NCBI GenBank assembly: GCA_964559135.1
Contig: CAZLGG010000056.1
Location: 1 to 25,895, forward strand
DNA from: DRQF01 sp964559135
Lineage (GTDB): Bacteria > Planctomycetota > GCA-002687715 > DRQF01
Direction of reading: 5' to 3'
Length of the DNA: 25,895 bases
Shown here: positions 8,024 to 15,398 of the stretch, one piece after another
How the letters are laid out: every line of letters starts with the position of its first letter
Numbering within the stretch: position 1 is the first letter of the stretch
The notes under the pieces: model-generated
What the model saw: the letters and a program-made list of their open reading frames with translations, nothing else
What the model was told of the DNA's origin: nothing
Databases searched by the model: none
Made by a program: the position numbers and the translations under genes

Positions 8024-9031
8024 GTGAAGATCTCCGTTCTCGTCCATGAATCCCTCGTCCCGCCGGAGTCCGCGGACCCCAAGGACGTGACCCACGCCGA
8101 GTGGAAGACGGAATTCGACGTCTGCTCGACGTTGAGGGAGATGGGGCACAAGGTGCATCCCTTGGGCGTGGGGGGCGAACTCGGTGTCATCCGCGAGATG
8201 CTGGACGTCTTCAAGCCCCGCATCGTCTTCAACCTTCTCGAGGAGTTCGCGGGGCACGCCATATTCGACCAAAACGTCGTCAGCTATCTGGAACTCATGC
8301 GTGTGCCGTTCACGGGTTGCAATCCCCGAGGGCTCATCCTGGCCCGGGACAAGGCCCTGAGCAAGAAGATCATGGCCTGGCACCGCATTCCCACCCCCGA
8401 CTTCGCCGTCTTTCCGATGCAACGGCGCATTCGGCGTCCGAAAGCTCTCGACTTCCCTATCCTCGTGAAGTCGCTCGTCGAGGAGGCGTCCCAGGGGATC
8501 TCGTCGAAGAGCGTCGTGCGCGACGATGAGGAACTCGAGAACCGCGTCCGCTTCATCCACGAGGAAGTTCGCACCGACGCGATCGGCGAAGAGTTCATTG
8601 AAGGGCGGGAACTCTACGTGGGGATCATCGGAAACGAGAGGCTCCAAGTCTTTCCGATCTGGGAGATCTTCTTCGATAGCCTTCCGGAGAATGTGCCCCA
8701 CATCGCGACGGAGCGGGTCAAGTTCGACGAGGCCTACCAGAAGAAATACAAGATTCGCACCGGGCCGGCGAAGGGGCTCGGCGAGGAGTTGACCGGGCGG
8801 ATCGTACGGACCTGCAAGCGCGCTTTCCGGGCGCTGGGCCTGTCGGGCTACGCTCGCATGGATCTGAGACTGCGTGACGACGACAGCTTCTACATTCTCG
8901 AGGCCAACCCCAATCCACAACTCGCCTATGGAGAGGATTTCGCGGAGTCCGCGGAGGCGGTGGGGATCTCCTACGAAGCGTTACTGAGAAGGATCATCAA
9001 CTTGGGCTTGCGGTTTCGGCGGACGGGGTGA
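8024..9031 (+). CDS. ATP-grasp ligase, D-Ala-D-Ala ligase-like
   Basis: A 335-aa ATP-grasp enzyme, cytosolic, expected to form an amide or peptide bond through an acyl-phosphate with ATP. Ddl-like features: VPFTGCNP (94-101) and the DKALSKK helix (109-115), ATP-binding Lys149 in PILVKSLVEEASQGIS, E189 in GEEFIEGRELYVG, D280 in YARMDLRL, and the metal-binding ILEANPNPQL (291-300) with E293 and N295. It differs from true Ddl in lacking the usual N-terminal Ddl nucleotide-fold signature and in having EEASQGIS where Ddl has a G/S-rich loop. I therefore do not call it ddl. GTG start, with only a weak purine tract in the 13-nt gap after the metallopeptidase stop, so translation may be coupled. It ends 17 bp from the convergent phosphodiesterase-kinase gene. 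Confidence 0.87.
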   Translation: MKISVLVHESLVPPESADPKDVTHAEWKTEFDVCSTLREMGHKVHPLGVGGELGVIREMLDVFKPRIVFNLLEEFAGHAIFDQNVVSYLELMRVPFTGCNPRGLILARDKALSKKIMAWHRIPTPDFAVFPMQRRIRRPKALDFPILVKSLVEEASQGISSKSVVRDDEELENRVRFIHEEVRTDAIGEEFIEGRELYVGIIGNERLQVFPIWEIFFDSLPENVPHIATERVKFDEAYQKKYKIRTGPAKGLGEELTGRIVRTCKRAFRALGLSGYARMDLRLRDDDSFYILEANPNPQLAYGEDFAESAEAVGISYEALLRRIINLGLRFRRTG

Positions 9032-9048
9032 ACTCGGAGGGGAGGGGC

Positions 9049-10965
9049 TCACCAGGAGAAAACCGTCATGCGCGCGGCCCCCATGAGGCCCAATTCTCTC
9101 GGGCGTGGGCACTCGACGGCCCAGGGCAGCTCTTCTCGCAAGATGTGCAATCGCTGCGGCGAGGCCGCACCCTTGCCGGCGATGATGACCCGGCAGTCGC
9201 CGGGGTCGGCAAGTTTGAGGAGGGCAGCTCGGATCTCCCGGGCTTCGTCGCGCGGCCATTCCTCGCCGAGGGCGAGCGCCCTCGCATAGGCCCGCACATC
9301 GCCTAGCCCGCCATCGCGGCCCACCGTCGTTGAGGGAGTGAGGACCGGCCACTCGAGGAGAAACCGTCGCGGGGCCGGAGAGCGTCCCCGCCAGAACAAG
9401 GGGGCGCGGCGCGTGCCCGGAAGTTGGGGCGCGTCGGCACTCGCCCCGCGCATGGCAAAAGCGCCCATGCCCAGAATGAGAAGCAGAGCTCGTCCTCCAG
9501 GTCCGAGCGCCCCCAGATACGTGGCCTGTTGGTCGCCGATGAGCACCTCCACGGGGACCTCGTCGCCATTCGGCCAGGGCATGACGCCGAAATCATGACG
9601 GGTCGGGACGAGTTGGGGAAGCTGGTCGGCCGTATACCCGTAGGCGCTGGTGAGGATGGGATTCCAGCCGAGGCCGCTGCGATCGAGGAGCCCTGTCCGG
9701 TTGGCAATCGTGGGGTCGACCATCAGAGGGCATGTGGTGAGGCGGGAGACGATCCAACTCCCCAGCGGGGCCAGAACCTCGTCCTCCGAGAGGTAATCGC
9801 CGTTCTTGATGACGCGGCCCTTCACCGCCGTCCATGCGGCGTCGAGGGGCAATCCGCTCGCATCCTCGATCTCTTCCTTCTCCGGCATCAATGCGTCGAG
9901 CAGGCCGGCGTTCCGGGCGTCCATCCACGAGAGAGCCGGCCCGACGGGGGTCAAATCACTCGCTCGGCAGACGAGTCCCGTCGATCTTTGGCAGGCCAGC
10001 GTGGCCGACGCGGGCGTCGCCTGGGCCTTCTCGGCGACGCGGCGGATGAGTTCGCGCAGGCCGTTCAGAACCTGAAGGGGATCCAACTCCCAATGACCCG
10101 TTTCGGAATTGATGAGCGGAAGGGGGGAGCTTTCGAGCTCCAGGACTTCGCCACTGGGTGAGACGAGGGCTGCTCTCATCTGGCTGGAACCGATTTCCAA
10201 GGAAAGGATGCCCCCTCCGTGGGAGACGATTCGAGACCTATCTTGGCCTTGCTGGAAATACTCGGTCAAAAGATCGATGCGATTCGTGATGACGCCCGTG
10301 ACGCCCAGCCCATGAAGGCGGGCGACTTCGCCGGGGTCGTCGACGGAATACGCGAAGACGGCGACCATGTTGCGTCGCGCCGACTCGAGGAGAGCCGTGT
10401 CGAGTCGGTCCGCATGGCAGACGAGAACCGCTCCGTCGATGCGGTTGAGGATCTCGAAGGGATCCGCGTCGTCGCCCATTCGGAGAATGTATCCACGTGG
10501 ATACTTCGACATCGACTCCTGGAGCGCTTGAAGGAGGGCGGGGCTGTCGCTGGTGAGGAGGATTTCCCCATCCGAGTCTGCCCGTTCGAAGGCACTCCGC
10601 AGGGCGTGGATGAGGTCCGCGGGAGCGTCGGTGTCTTCCACCTTCAATTCCAAATCGAGCAAGGTCCGTCCTCGCGTGATGGCGAGCGCCTCGTCCAGGA
10701 GAATCGGATGCTCCAACGGGTCCGAGCGAAAGCGCAAGGTGAGCAGGTCCTTGGCGGTGAAACCCCGCACGCTCCCCTCCCCATCGAGGACGTTGCCGAC
10801 GTCTTCATCGTGGAGGCACACCAGGTAGCCGTCGCGGCTCAGGCGCAGATCGATCTCGATCATCTTTGCCCCGCTGTCGATGGCCTTCTTCAGGGCCGGG
10901 GCCGAGAGTTCGGGGACGTCGAGAGCCAGCCCTCGGTGGGCGATGAGGCGGGGGCTAGGCTGCAT
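9049..10965 (-). CDS. Fused glycerophosphodiester phosphodiesterase - FGGY (glycerol-kinase-like) kinase
   Basis: A 638-aa two-domain protein. Residues 1-240 are a GDPD: LIAHRG (7-12), IEIDLRLSRDG (36-46), LHDEDV (51-56), LELK (105-108) and closing GVTGVITNRIDLL. It should cleave glycerophosphodiesters to glycerol-3-phosphate and an alcohol. Residues 248-638 are an FGGY kinase: phosphate loop LEIGSSQMRAAL (256-267), ACQRSTG (324-330), LSWMDAR (345-351), GLGWNPIL, and the glycerol-kinase-type catalytic motif GDQQATYLG (477-485) with base Asp478; it ends with LGLMGAARM. By motif comparison with E. coli GlpK, Arg83 and Asp245 are kept (R327, D478), but Glu84 and Tyr135 appear as Ser328 and Ala377, and the C-terminal lobe is short (about 150 aa), so the kinase substrate is uncertain. 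No signal peptide is seen; likely cytosolic. I chose ATG 10965 because LIAHRG normally sits near the N-terminus; a TTG at 11049 would add 28 low-complexity residues. Confidence 0.85.
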   Translation of the reverse strand: MQPSPRLIAHRGLALDVPELSAPALKKAIDSGAKMIEIDLRLSRDGYLVCLHDEDVGNVLDGEGSVRGFTAKDLLTLRFRSDPLEHPILLDEALAITRGRTLLDLELKVEDTDAPADLIHALRSAFERADSDGEILLTSDSPALLQALQESMSKYPRGYILRMGDDADPFEILNRIDGAVLVCHADRLDTALLESARRNMVAVFAYSVDDPGEVARLHGLGVTGVITNRIDLLTEYFQQGQDRSRIVSHGGGILSLEIGSSQMRAALVSPSGEVLELESSPLPLINSETGHWELDPLQVLNGLRELIRRVAEKAQATPASATLACQRSTGLVCRASDLTPVGPALSWMDARNAGLLDALMPEKEEIEDASGLPLDAAWTAVKGRVIKNGDYLSEDEVLAPLGSWIVSRLTTCPLMVDPTIANRTGLLDRSGLGWNPILTSAYGYTADQLPQLVPTRHDFGVMPWPNGDEVPVEVLIGDQQATYLGALGPGGRALLLILGMGAFAMRGASADAPQLPGTRRAPLFWRGRSPAPRRFLLEWPVLTPSTTVGRDGGLGDVRAYARALALGEEWPRDEAREIRAALLKLADPGDCRVIIAGKGAASPQRLHILREELPWAVECPRPRELGLMGAARMTVFSW

Positions 10966-11072
10966 GCCACGCCGTTCCTGGTCCAGGACCGGACGGGAAT
11001 GAGTCGGACTTCGGGATGGATTGCTGCACGGGTTCCCTCCTCGGCGCAAGGTCGCTTGGGCGGAGACATCCC

Positions 11073-11078
11073 CGTATA
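11073..11078 (-). promoter_or_regulatory. Weak candidate -10 box of the phosphodiesterase-kinase gene
   Basis: Minus-strand TATACG lies in the 172-bp gap 10966-11137 between the secreted-protein gene and the fusion gene, with TTCGCG 17 nt upstream as a poor -35. The gap holds nothing else I recognise. Confidence 0.2.
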
Positions 11079-11137
11079 CCCTATTTCTTGTGCATCGCGA
11101 AGGGCTTCACCCTGGGGAACAGCGAGGAGGGGGGCTC

Positions 11138-12232
11138 TCAAAGAAACGTAACCGTTCCCGTCCCATGGACACCCGTCGGCAGCCCGGAAAGATCGAGAGT
11201 GATGAAAGTGATGTGGACGTCCAGTCCGAGACCCGGGGGCACGATGTTCGGGGGCGAGGCCACGACTCCAGTGGACATGGCCTGAGCGTCCAGAAGCCCG
11301 AAGGTGGGGCCGAGCGCCGGGAGCGCCAGAGCGAAGATGAATGGCGACAGGGGGTCGTTGAAGTAGAAATTCGTGCAGGCGTCGTTGACGATGGGCAGCG
11401 TCGCCGGGAGTCCCGGGACCACGGTTGATCCGAGCGTACACGAGACGACGGGGACGTAGATTTCTCCCGCATGACCTGGCGCCGAGAAGACGACCACGCG
11501 GGTCGTTCCCGGCGTCAAGTTGGGAGGCCCGAGGAACGTCACGGTGCCCGGTTGCTGACCGGAACCCGTATTGAATGTGAGGCGAACCTTCAGCCCACTC
11601 GTGTCGGTTACGGTGGGCGTGGGAGCCGCGAAGCCGGGCGCGCGGTTCCGCAGCGAGACGCCTCCGGCGCTGCGGAAGGTCCCCAACCAGATGAGGATGG
11701 GTCCGCCCGTTGAAGATCCCGCTGGCTGGACTTGGAGGTTGCCCGTCGAGATGTAGAGGGCGAGGTCGCTGACACCGTCCCAGACCGTCTGGTTCAGCGG
11801 TGCCGGATTGAGGGTGTTCCACTGGTTTCCGGTGACGGTCCAGGTGAAGGTCCCCTGGGATGCGCTGTTCCAGATGTCTTCGGGAAGAAGGAGGTTGCCG
11901 AGGAACTGAGTGTTGTTCCACGGCCCCGGAGAGAGGCCCACCGCCGCGTGGAAGTTGGGAATCGTGATCGTGCCGCCGCCCGCGGGGGCGAGGGCCACGT
12001 CCGTGAGCACGGCGTTCACGGGGATACCCGCCGTCATGAGATAGCTGGCGGGAATCCTTTGCACGATGGTGTGGGACGCATTCTGTCCCGACCCCAGGGA
12101 GATGCCGAACGGCGAGGAAAGGGCCGACCCCTGATTCGGCGTATCGGCGGGCATCCACGCGTCCGCGGTGGTCTGACCTCCGGCGAACGCGGTGAGAACG
12201 AAAAGGCAGACGGCTAACGTGGACATGCGCAT
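11138..12232 (-). CDS. Secreted beta-rich protein of unknown function
   Basis: A 364-aa protein with a clear signal peptide (about residues 1-19, MRMSTLAVCLFVLTAFAGG, cleavage likely just after AGG). The mature part is rich in T, G, S, P, N and W and poor in charged residues, with alternating hydrophobic patterns as in extracellular beta-sandwich proteins. No catalytic motif, lipobox, membrane anchor or sorting signal (PEP-CTERM or type IX) is visible. Three Cys at most in the mature chain. It looks like one of the secreted structural or surface proteins that Planctomycetota carry in many copies, but I do not recognise a named family. Start firmly supported by GGAGG 7 nt upstream of 12232. 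It is divergent from the amidohydrolase gene. Confidence 0.75.
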   Translation of the reverse strand: MRMSTLAVCLFVLTAFAGGQTTADAWMPADTPNQGSALSSPFGISLGSGQNASHTIVQRIPASYLMTAGIPVNAVLTDVALAPAGGGTITIPNFHAAVGLSPGPWNNTQFLGNLLLPEDIWNSASQGTFTWTVTGNQWNTLNPAPLNQTVWDGVSDLALYISTGNLQVQPAGSSTGGPILIWLGTFRSAGGVSLRNRAPGFAAPTPTVTDTSGLKVRLTFNTGSGQQPGTVTFLGPPNLTPGTTRVVVFSAPGHAGEIYVPVVSCTLGSTVVPGLPATLPIVNDACTNFYFNDPLSPFIFALALPALGPTFGLLDAQAMSTGVVASPPNIVPPGLGLDVHITFITLDLSGLPTGVHGTGTVTFL

Positions 12233-12260
12233 GAAAAGACCTCCGAAGACGACGACTCTC

Positions 12261-12290
12261 AGAGTAGCGCATTCCTTCCGCTCATGTCAC
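12261..12290 (-). promoter_or_regulatory. Candidate promoter of the secreted-protein gene
   Basis: On the minus strand GTGACA (12285-12290, 5 of 6 matches to TTGACA) is followed after 18 nt by TACTCT (12261-12266, 3 of 6 to TATAAT), 28 nt before the ATG. Confidence 0.35.
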
Positions 12291-12303
12291 ACCTTTTCTT
12301 GAG

Positions 12304-12332
12304 TGACGACGTCCGCTGGATTGACGACGTCC
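12304..12332 (+). repeat. Two 11-bp direct repeats in the divergent promoter region
   Basis: TGACGACGTCC occurs at 12304-12314 and again at 12322-12332, start to start 18 bp apart, about two helical turns. They lie just upstream of the candidate promoter for the secreted protein and about 145 bp before the amidohydrolase start, a reasonable place for an operator. The core GACGTC is itself palindromic. The rest of the 243-bp gap holds a short imperfect GC hairpin around 12353-12370. Confidence 0.35.
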
Positions 12333-12475
12333 CCGTCGTCCTGCCTTTCTCCTCCGCCGAAGAAGGCGGACGAGGACGTCCACACTCCACGAGAGAACTG
12401 GCATTCCCGGTCTTCTCCCTTCCCATTCCCCGCCTCCTGGGGGAAGATGCCCGCACCCGCAGAGGAATGCCACCC

Positions 12476-14110
12476 ATGATGAAATACGCCCTCATCGTTG
12501 CGCTCGCTCTTCTCTTGGCGACGCCCCACCTTCACCCCCAAGCGTGCGGCTGTGTCGCACCGTCCCAAGTTCAGGACGGCGCCATGCCGGACGCGCCGCC
12601 TCGGGCTCCCGGCGAGGGGCAGGGTCCGTTCGACATCCTCGTTCTCCACGGCGTGATGCTCGTCGACGGCACGGGGGCGCCGCCCCGGGGCCCCGTGGAC
12701 ATCCGCATCGAGAAGAATCGCATCGTCTCCATCATCAACGCGGGCAATCCAGGGATGCCTCTTCCCGAGGCCAAGGTGACCACCGAGCCCGATCGCAGGG
12801 TCAACATCCTCGACCTCGAGGGGCAGTGGGTTTTACCCGGGTTCGTCGACATGCATGGGCACATCGGCGGCAAGGAGCAGGGAGCCTTCGCGGAGTACGT
12901 CTTCAAGCTCTGGATGGGGCACGGCATCACCACGATTCGCGATCCCGCTTGCGGCAACGGTCTCGATTGGGTCCTTCGTCACAAGAAGAAGTCGGCCGAG
13001 AACCTCATCGTGGCGCCCCGTATTCTCGCCTATCCCGTCTTCGGCCAGGGACACGAGAGTCCGTTCACCTCACCGCAGGAAGCCATGCAGTGGGTGGACC
13101 AAATCGTCACCAAGGGGGCGGACGGCGCGAAGTTTTTCGGCTATCGCCCGGACATCATGAGGGCCGCGGTCTCGTATCTGAAGCAGAAAGGCCTTCGTTC
13201 CGCCTGCCATCATGCCCAGCTCGACGTCGCCCGAGTGAACGTGGTCGACACGGCTCGGTGGGGGCTCACGTCGATGGAGCACTGGTACGGCCTTCCCGAA
13301 GCGCTCTTCACGGACCGCACGGTTCAGGATTATCCCGTCGACTACAACTACAATGACGAGCAGAATCGTTTCGAGGAGGCGGGCCGGCTTTGGGAGCAGG
13401 CCGCCAAGCCCGGCTCGAAGAAGTGGAACGAGGTGATGAAAACGCTCCTCGACCTCGACTTCACCATCGATCCCACCTTCAACATCTACGAGGCGAGTCG
13501 CGACCTCATGCGGCTGCGCTGCGCGGAGTGGCATCCCCTCTACACTTTGCCCTCGTTGTGGGACTTCTTCCAACCCAGTCGGAAGGCTCACGGGTCGTAC
13601 TGGTTCGATTGGGGGACGGAGCAGGAGGTCGCTTGGAAGCGGAACTACCGCCTCTGGATGCGCTTCGTCAACGAGTACAAGAATCGGGGTGGGCGGGTGA
13701 CGGCGGGTTCCGATTCCGGTTACATCTTTCAGACTTATGGTTTCGGTTACATCCGTGAGCTGGAGCTCCTCCGCGAGGCGGGCTTTCATCCCCTCGAGGT
13801 GATCCGTTCCGCCACGCTCTACGGCGCTCAGGCCTTGGGAATGGACGATGAGGTCGGCTCCATCGAGCCCGGCAAGCTCGCCGACATGATCGTCGTCCCG
13901 CTCAATCCTCTGGCGAACCTGAAAGTCCTCTATGCCACGGGCGCCATCCATCTCGACGAGAACAACCGTCCTGTCCGCGTGGGAGGTGTCCGCTACACGA
14001 TCAAGGACGGCATCGTCTATGACGCCGCCCGCCTCCGCGAAGATGTGCGCCGCATGGTCAAGCAGGCCTGGTCCTCCGCCTCCCGCACTCTCCGGCAGCC
14101 CGGCCGCTAG
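12476..14110 (+). CDS. Exported amidohydrolase-family metalloenzyme
   Basis: A 544-aa protein, hydrophobic signal segment at 4-16 and no clean lipobox (PQACGC follows). The amidohydrolase fold is plain: N-terminal beta piece VLHGVMLVDGTGAPPRG (57-71), metal motif PGFVDMHGHIG with H127 and H129, candidate bridging Lys219 (GADGAKFF), His245/246 (SACHHAQLD), His269 (SMEHWYG), Asp413 (TAGSDSGY), and the C-terminal EVGSIEPGKLADMIVV typical of imidazolonepropionase/dihydroorotase relatives. Between His269 and Asp413 lies an aromatic-rich stretch of about 140 aa, longer than usual, that may cap the active site. It should hydrolyse a cyclic amide, peptide or similar bond outside the cytoplasm; substrate not predictable. 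Start: AGAGGA is 9 nt before ATG 12476; ATG 12467 directly abuts it. Convergent with the class V aminotransferase. Confidence 0.87.
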   Translation: MMKYALIVALALLLATPHLHPQACGCVAPSQVQDGAMPDAPPRAPGEGQGPFDILVLHGVMLVDGTGAPPRGPVDIRIEKNRIVSIINAGNPGMPLPEAKVTTEPDRRVNILDLEGQWVLPGFVDMHGHIGGKEQGAFAEYVFKLWMGHGITTIRDPACGNGLDWVLRHKKKSAENLIVAPRILAYPVFGQGHESPFTSPQEAMQWVDQIVTKGADGAKFFGYRPDIMRAAVSYLKQKGLRSACHHAQLDVARVNVVDTARWGLTSMEHWYGLPEALFTDRTVQDYPVDYNYNDEQNRFEEAGRLWEQAAKPGSKKWNEVMKTLLDLDFTIDPTFNIYEASRDLMRLRCAEWHPLYTLPSLWDFFQPSRKAHGSYWFDWGTEQEVAWKRNYRLWMRFVNEYKNRGGRVTAGSDSGYIFQTYGFGYIRELELLREAGFHPLEVIRSATLYGAQALGMDDEVGSIEPGKLADMIVVPLNPLANLKVLYATGAIHLDENNRPVRVGGVRYTIKDGIVYDAARLREDVRRMVKQAWSSASRTLRQPGR

Positions 14111-14130
14111 CGGGGGTGGGACGCCCCCGC
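14110..14130. terminator. GC-rich hairpin between convergent genes
   Basis: GCGGGGG (14110-14116) and CCCCCGC (14124-14130) form a perfect 7-bp stem with a 7-nt loop. It begins at the last base of the amidohydrolase stop codon, 19 bp from the aminotransferase stop. No T tract follows on either strand, so it would be a weak or Rho-assisted bidirectional terminator. Confidence 0.4.
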
Positions 14131-14148
14131 GAGCGAGCGTTGGGCGAG

Positions 14149-15318
14149 TCAGAGGAGCTTGGAAAGGGCCAAGGCGAGGCGGACGTAGTCGTCGCGTGTG
14201 TTGTAGAGTTGGGCGGAGATACGGAGCTGGCGCCGGCCTGGGGCGGGCCAAGGGAAAATGGGGACTTCGATGCGCTCTTCGTCGAGGAGGCGCTCCTGCA
14301 AGGGGTCCATATCCCACGCGCCGAGTTCACCCTCGATGGTCCGGTCGGGAAGGGGGAGCGCCGCCATGGAGCCCAGCATGGATTCCGGTACCGGAGGCTC
14401 GATCCCCAAAGCATCCATGAGAATGCGCCGTCCCTCGACGGCGAGTTCATGGTTGCGCTGCATCACCGCGGAAAAACCGCCTGTCATCGCTTTGTCCATG
14501 AAGTCGAGAGCCGTGGGGATGCAGAGGTAGGGCGTGGGGTCATCGGTGCCGCACCAGTCGAACTCCTGACGGAAACGACTCGCGCGTCCCGTGGGGGCGT
14601 TGGCTCCGTGGCTGATGGCCACCGGACGGATCTCCTCTTGCCGGTCGAAGGGTACACGGAGGAACGCGGAGCCCTTCGGTGTACAGAGCCACTTGTGGGC
14701 GTTGCCCGTGTAGAACACCCCGGGAAGCCCGCGAAGATCGAGAGGAATCTGACCCGGCGCGTGGGCGCCGTCGATGAGAAAGTCGATGCCTCGCTCCTCC
14801 AGGATCTTCGCCAACCCTTCCACGGGAAAAAGGAGCGCCGTCGACGACGTGATGTGGTCCAGCATCACGAGCCGCGTCCGATCCGTCAGAGCTCCGACGA
14901 GAGGGGCCAGGGCTTCGTCCGGCGACGCGAGGGGATAGGGAATCGAGACCGTGCGCACCACGGCGCCCCGGCGTTGGGCGACGAAGTCCGCCACGTTGCG
15001 GCAGGCGTTGTACTCATGGTCCGTGACGAGGATTTCGTCGCCGGGTTTCAGGACGAGGGATCTCACGACGGCGTTGACGGCGGTGGTGGCGTTGGGGAGA
15101 AGCGCCAATTCCTCGGCGTCTGCCCCGATGAACGCGCCGAGAGCCTCTCGAGCTCGGCGGTGCAGATCGGGCAGATCCCGCACCATGAATCGGACGGGCT
15201 CCGCCTCGAGTCGACTTCTCAGACGGTTCTGCTCATCGAGCACCACCCTGGGGCATGCGCCAAAGGAGCCATGATTCAAAAAGAGGATGTTCGGATCGAG
15301 CGTCCAGGCGTCACGCAT
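14149..15318 (-). CDS. Class V aminotransferase, isopenicillin-N-epimerase-like
   Basis: A 389-aa PLP enzyme of the aspartate aminotransferase superfamily, class V, cytosolic. Signatures: NHGSFGACP (15-23, typical of the isopenicillin N epimerase/CefD-like group), LPNATTAVN (74-82), LDHITSSTAL (153-162), LIDGAHAPGQ (181-190) with Asp183 binding the PLP ring nitrogen, and YTGNAHKWLCTPKG (203-216) with PLP Lys209. It lacks the reactive Cys loop of IscS/SufS (RxGxHCA), so a cysteine desulfurase role is unlikely. Relatives include epimerases, kynureninase-like and ergothioneine C-S lyase-like enzymes; the reaction here cannot be fixed. Start supported by GAGGA 7 nt upstream. Divergent from the glycan operon with an 80-bp gap. 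Confidence 0.9.
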   Translation of the reverse strand: MRDAWTLDPNILFLNHGSFGACPRVVLDEQNRLRSRLEAEPVRFMVRDLPDLHRRAREALGAFIGADAEELALLPNATTAVNAVVRSLVLKPGDEILVTDHEYNACRNVADFVAQRRGAVVRTVSIPYPLASPDEALAPLVGALTDRTRLVMLDHITSSTALLFPVEGLAKILEERGIDFLIDGAHAPGQIPLDLRGLPGVFYTGNAHKWLCTPKGSAFLRVPFDRQEEIRPVAISHGANAPTGRASRFRQEFDWCGTDDPTPYLCIPTALDFMDKAMTGGFSAVMQRNHELAVEGRRILMDALGIEPPVPESMLGSMAALPLPDRTIEGELGAWDMDPLQERLLDEERIEVPIFPWPAPGRRQLRISAQLYNTRDDYVRLALALSKLL

Positions 15319-15386
15319 GGGAGTGTCCTCGTCAGGGGCCGGGGGCAGGATGGCAGGCCGGGCCGCTGTGGTCCAGGGGGTCGTGG

Positions 15387-15392
15387 TAGTCT
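15387..15392 (+). promoter_or_regulatory. Candidate -10 box of the glycan operon (leaderless geometry)
   Basis: TAGTCT is followed by 6 nt and then the ATG at 15399, and no Shine-Dalgarno is visible before that ATG. The spacing is the same as at the U32 gene. No clear -35. Confidence 0.25.
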
Positions 15393-15398
15393 TCTCTC

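Noticed and set aside
8024..9031. Calling the ATP-grasp gene ddl
   Set aside because: No mur or fts genes nearby, altered ATP loop, and operon partner is a peptidase; only the general Ddl-like fold is supported.
10966..11049. 28-residue N-terminal extension of the phosphodiesterase-kinase from a TTG
   Set aside because: GDPD proteins begin close to the LIAHRG motif; the extension has no signal-peptide character.
13070..14317. Long minus-strand frames over the amidohydrolase gene, and similar ones over the glycan operon
   Set aside because: Composition is low-complexity Arg/Pro/Gly-rich and all known motifs lie on the plus strand.
14149..15318. Cysteine desulfurase
   Set aside because: Class V fold is right but the reactive-Cys loop motif of IscS/SufS is absent and the N-terminal motif fits the isopenicillin N epimerase-like group.
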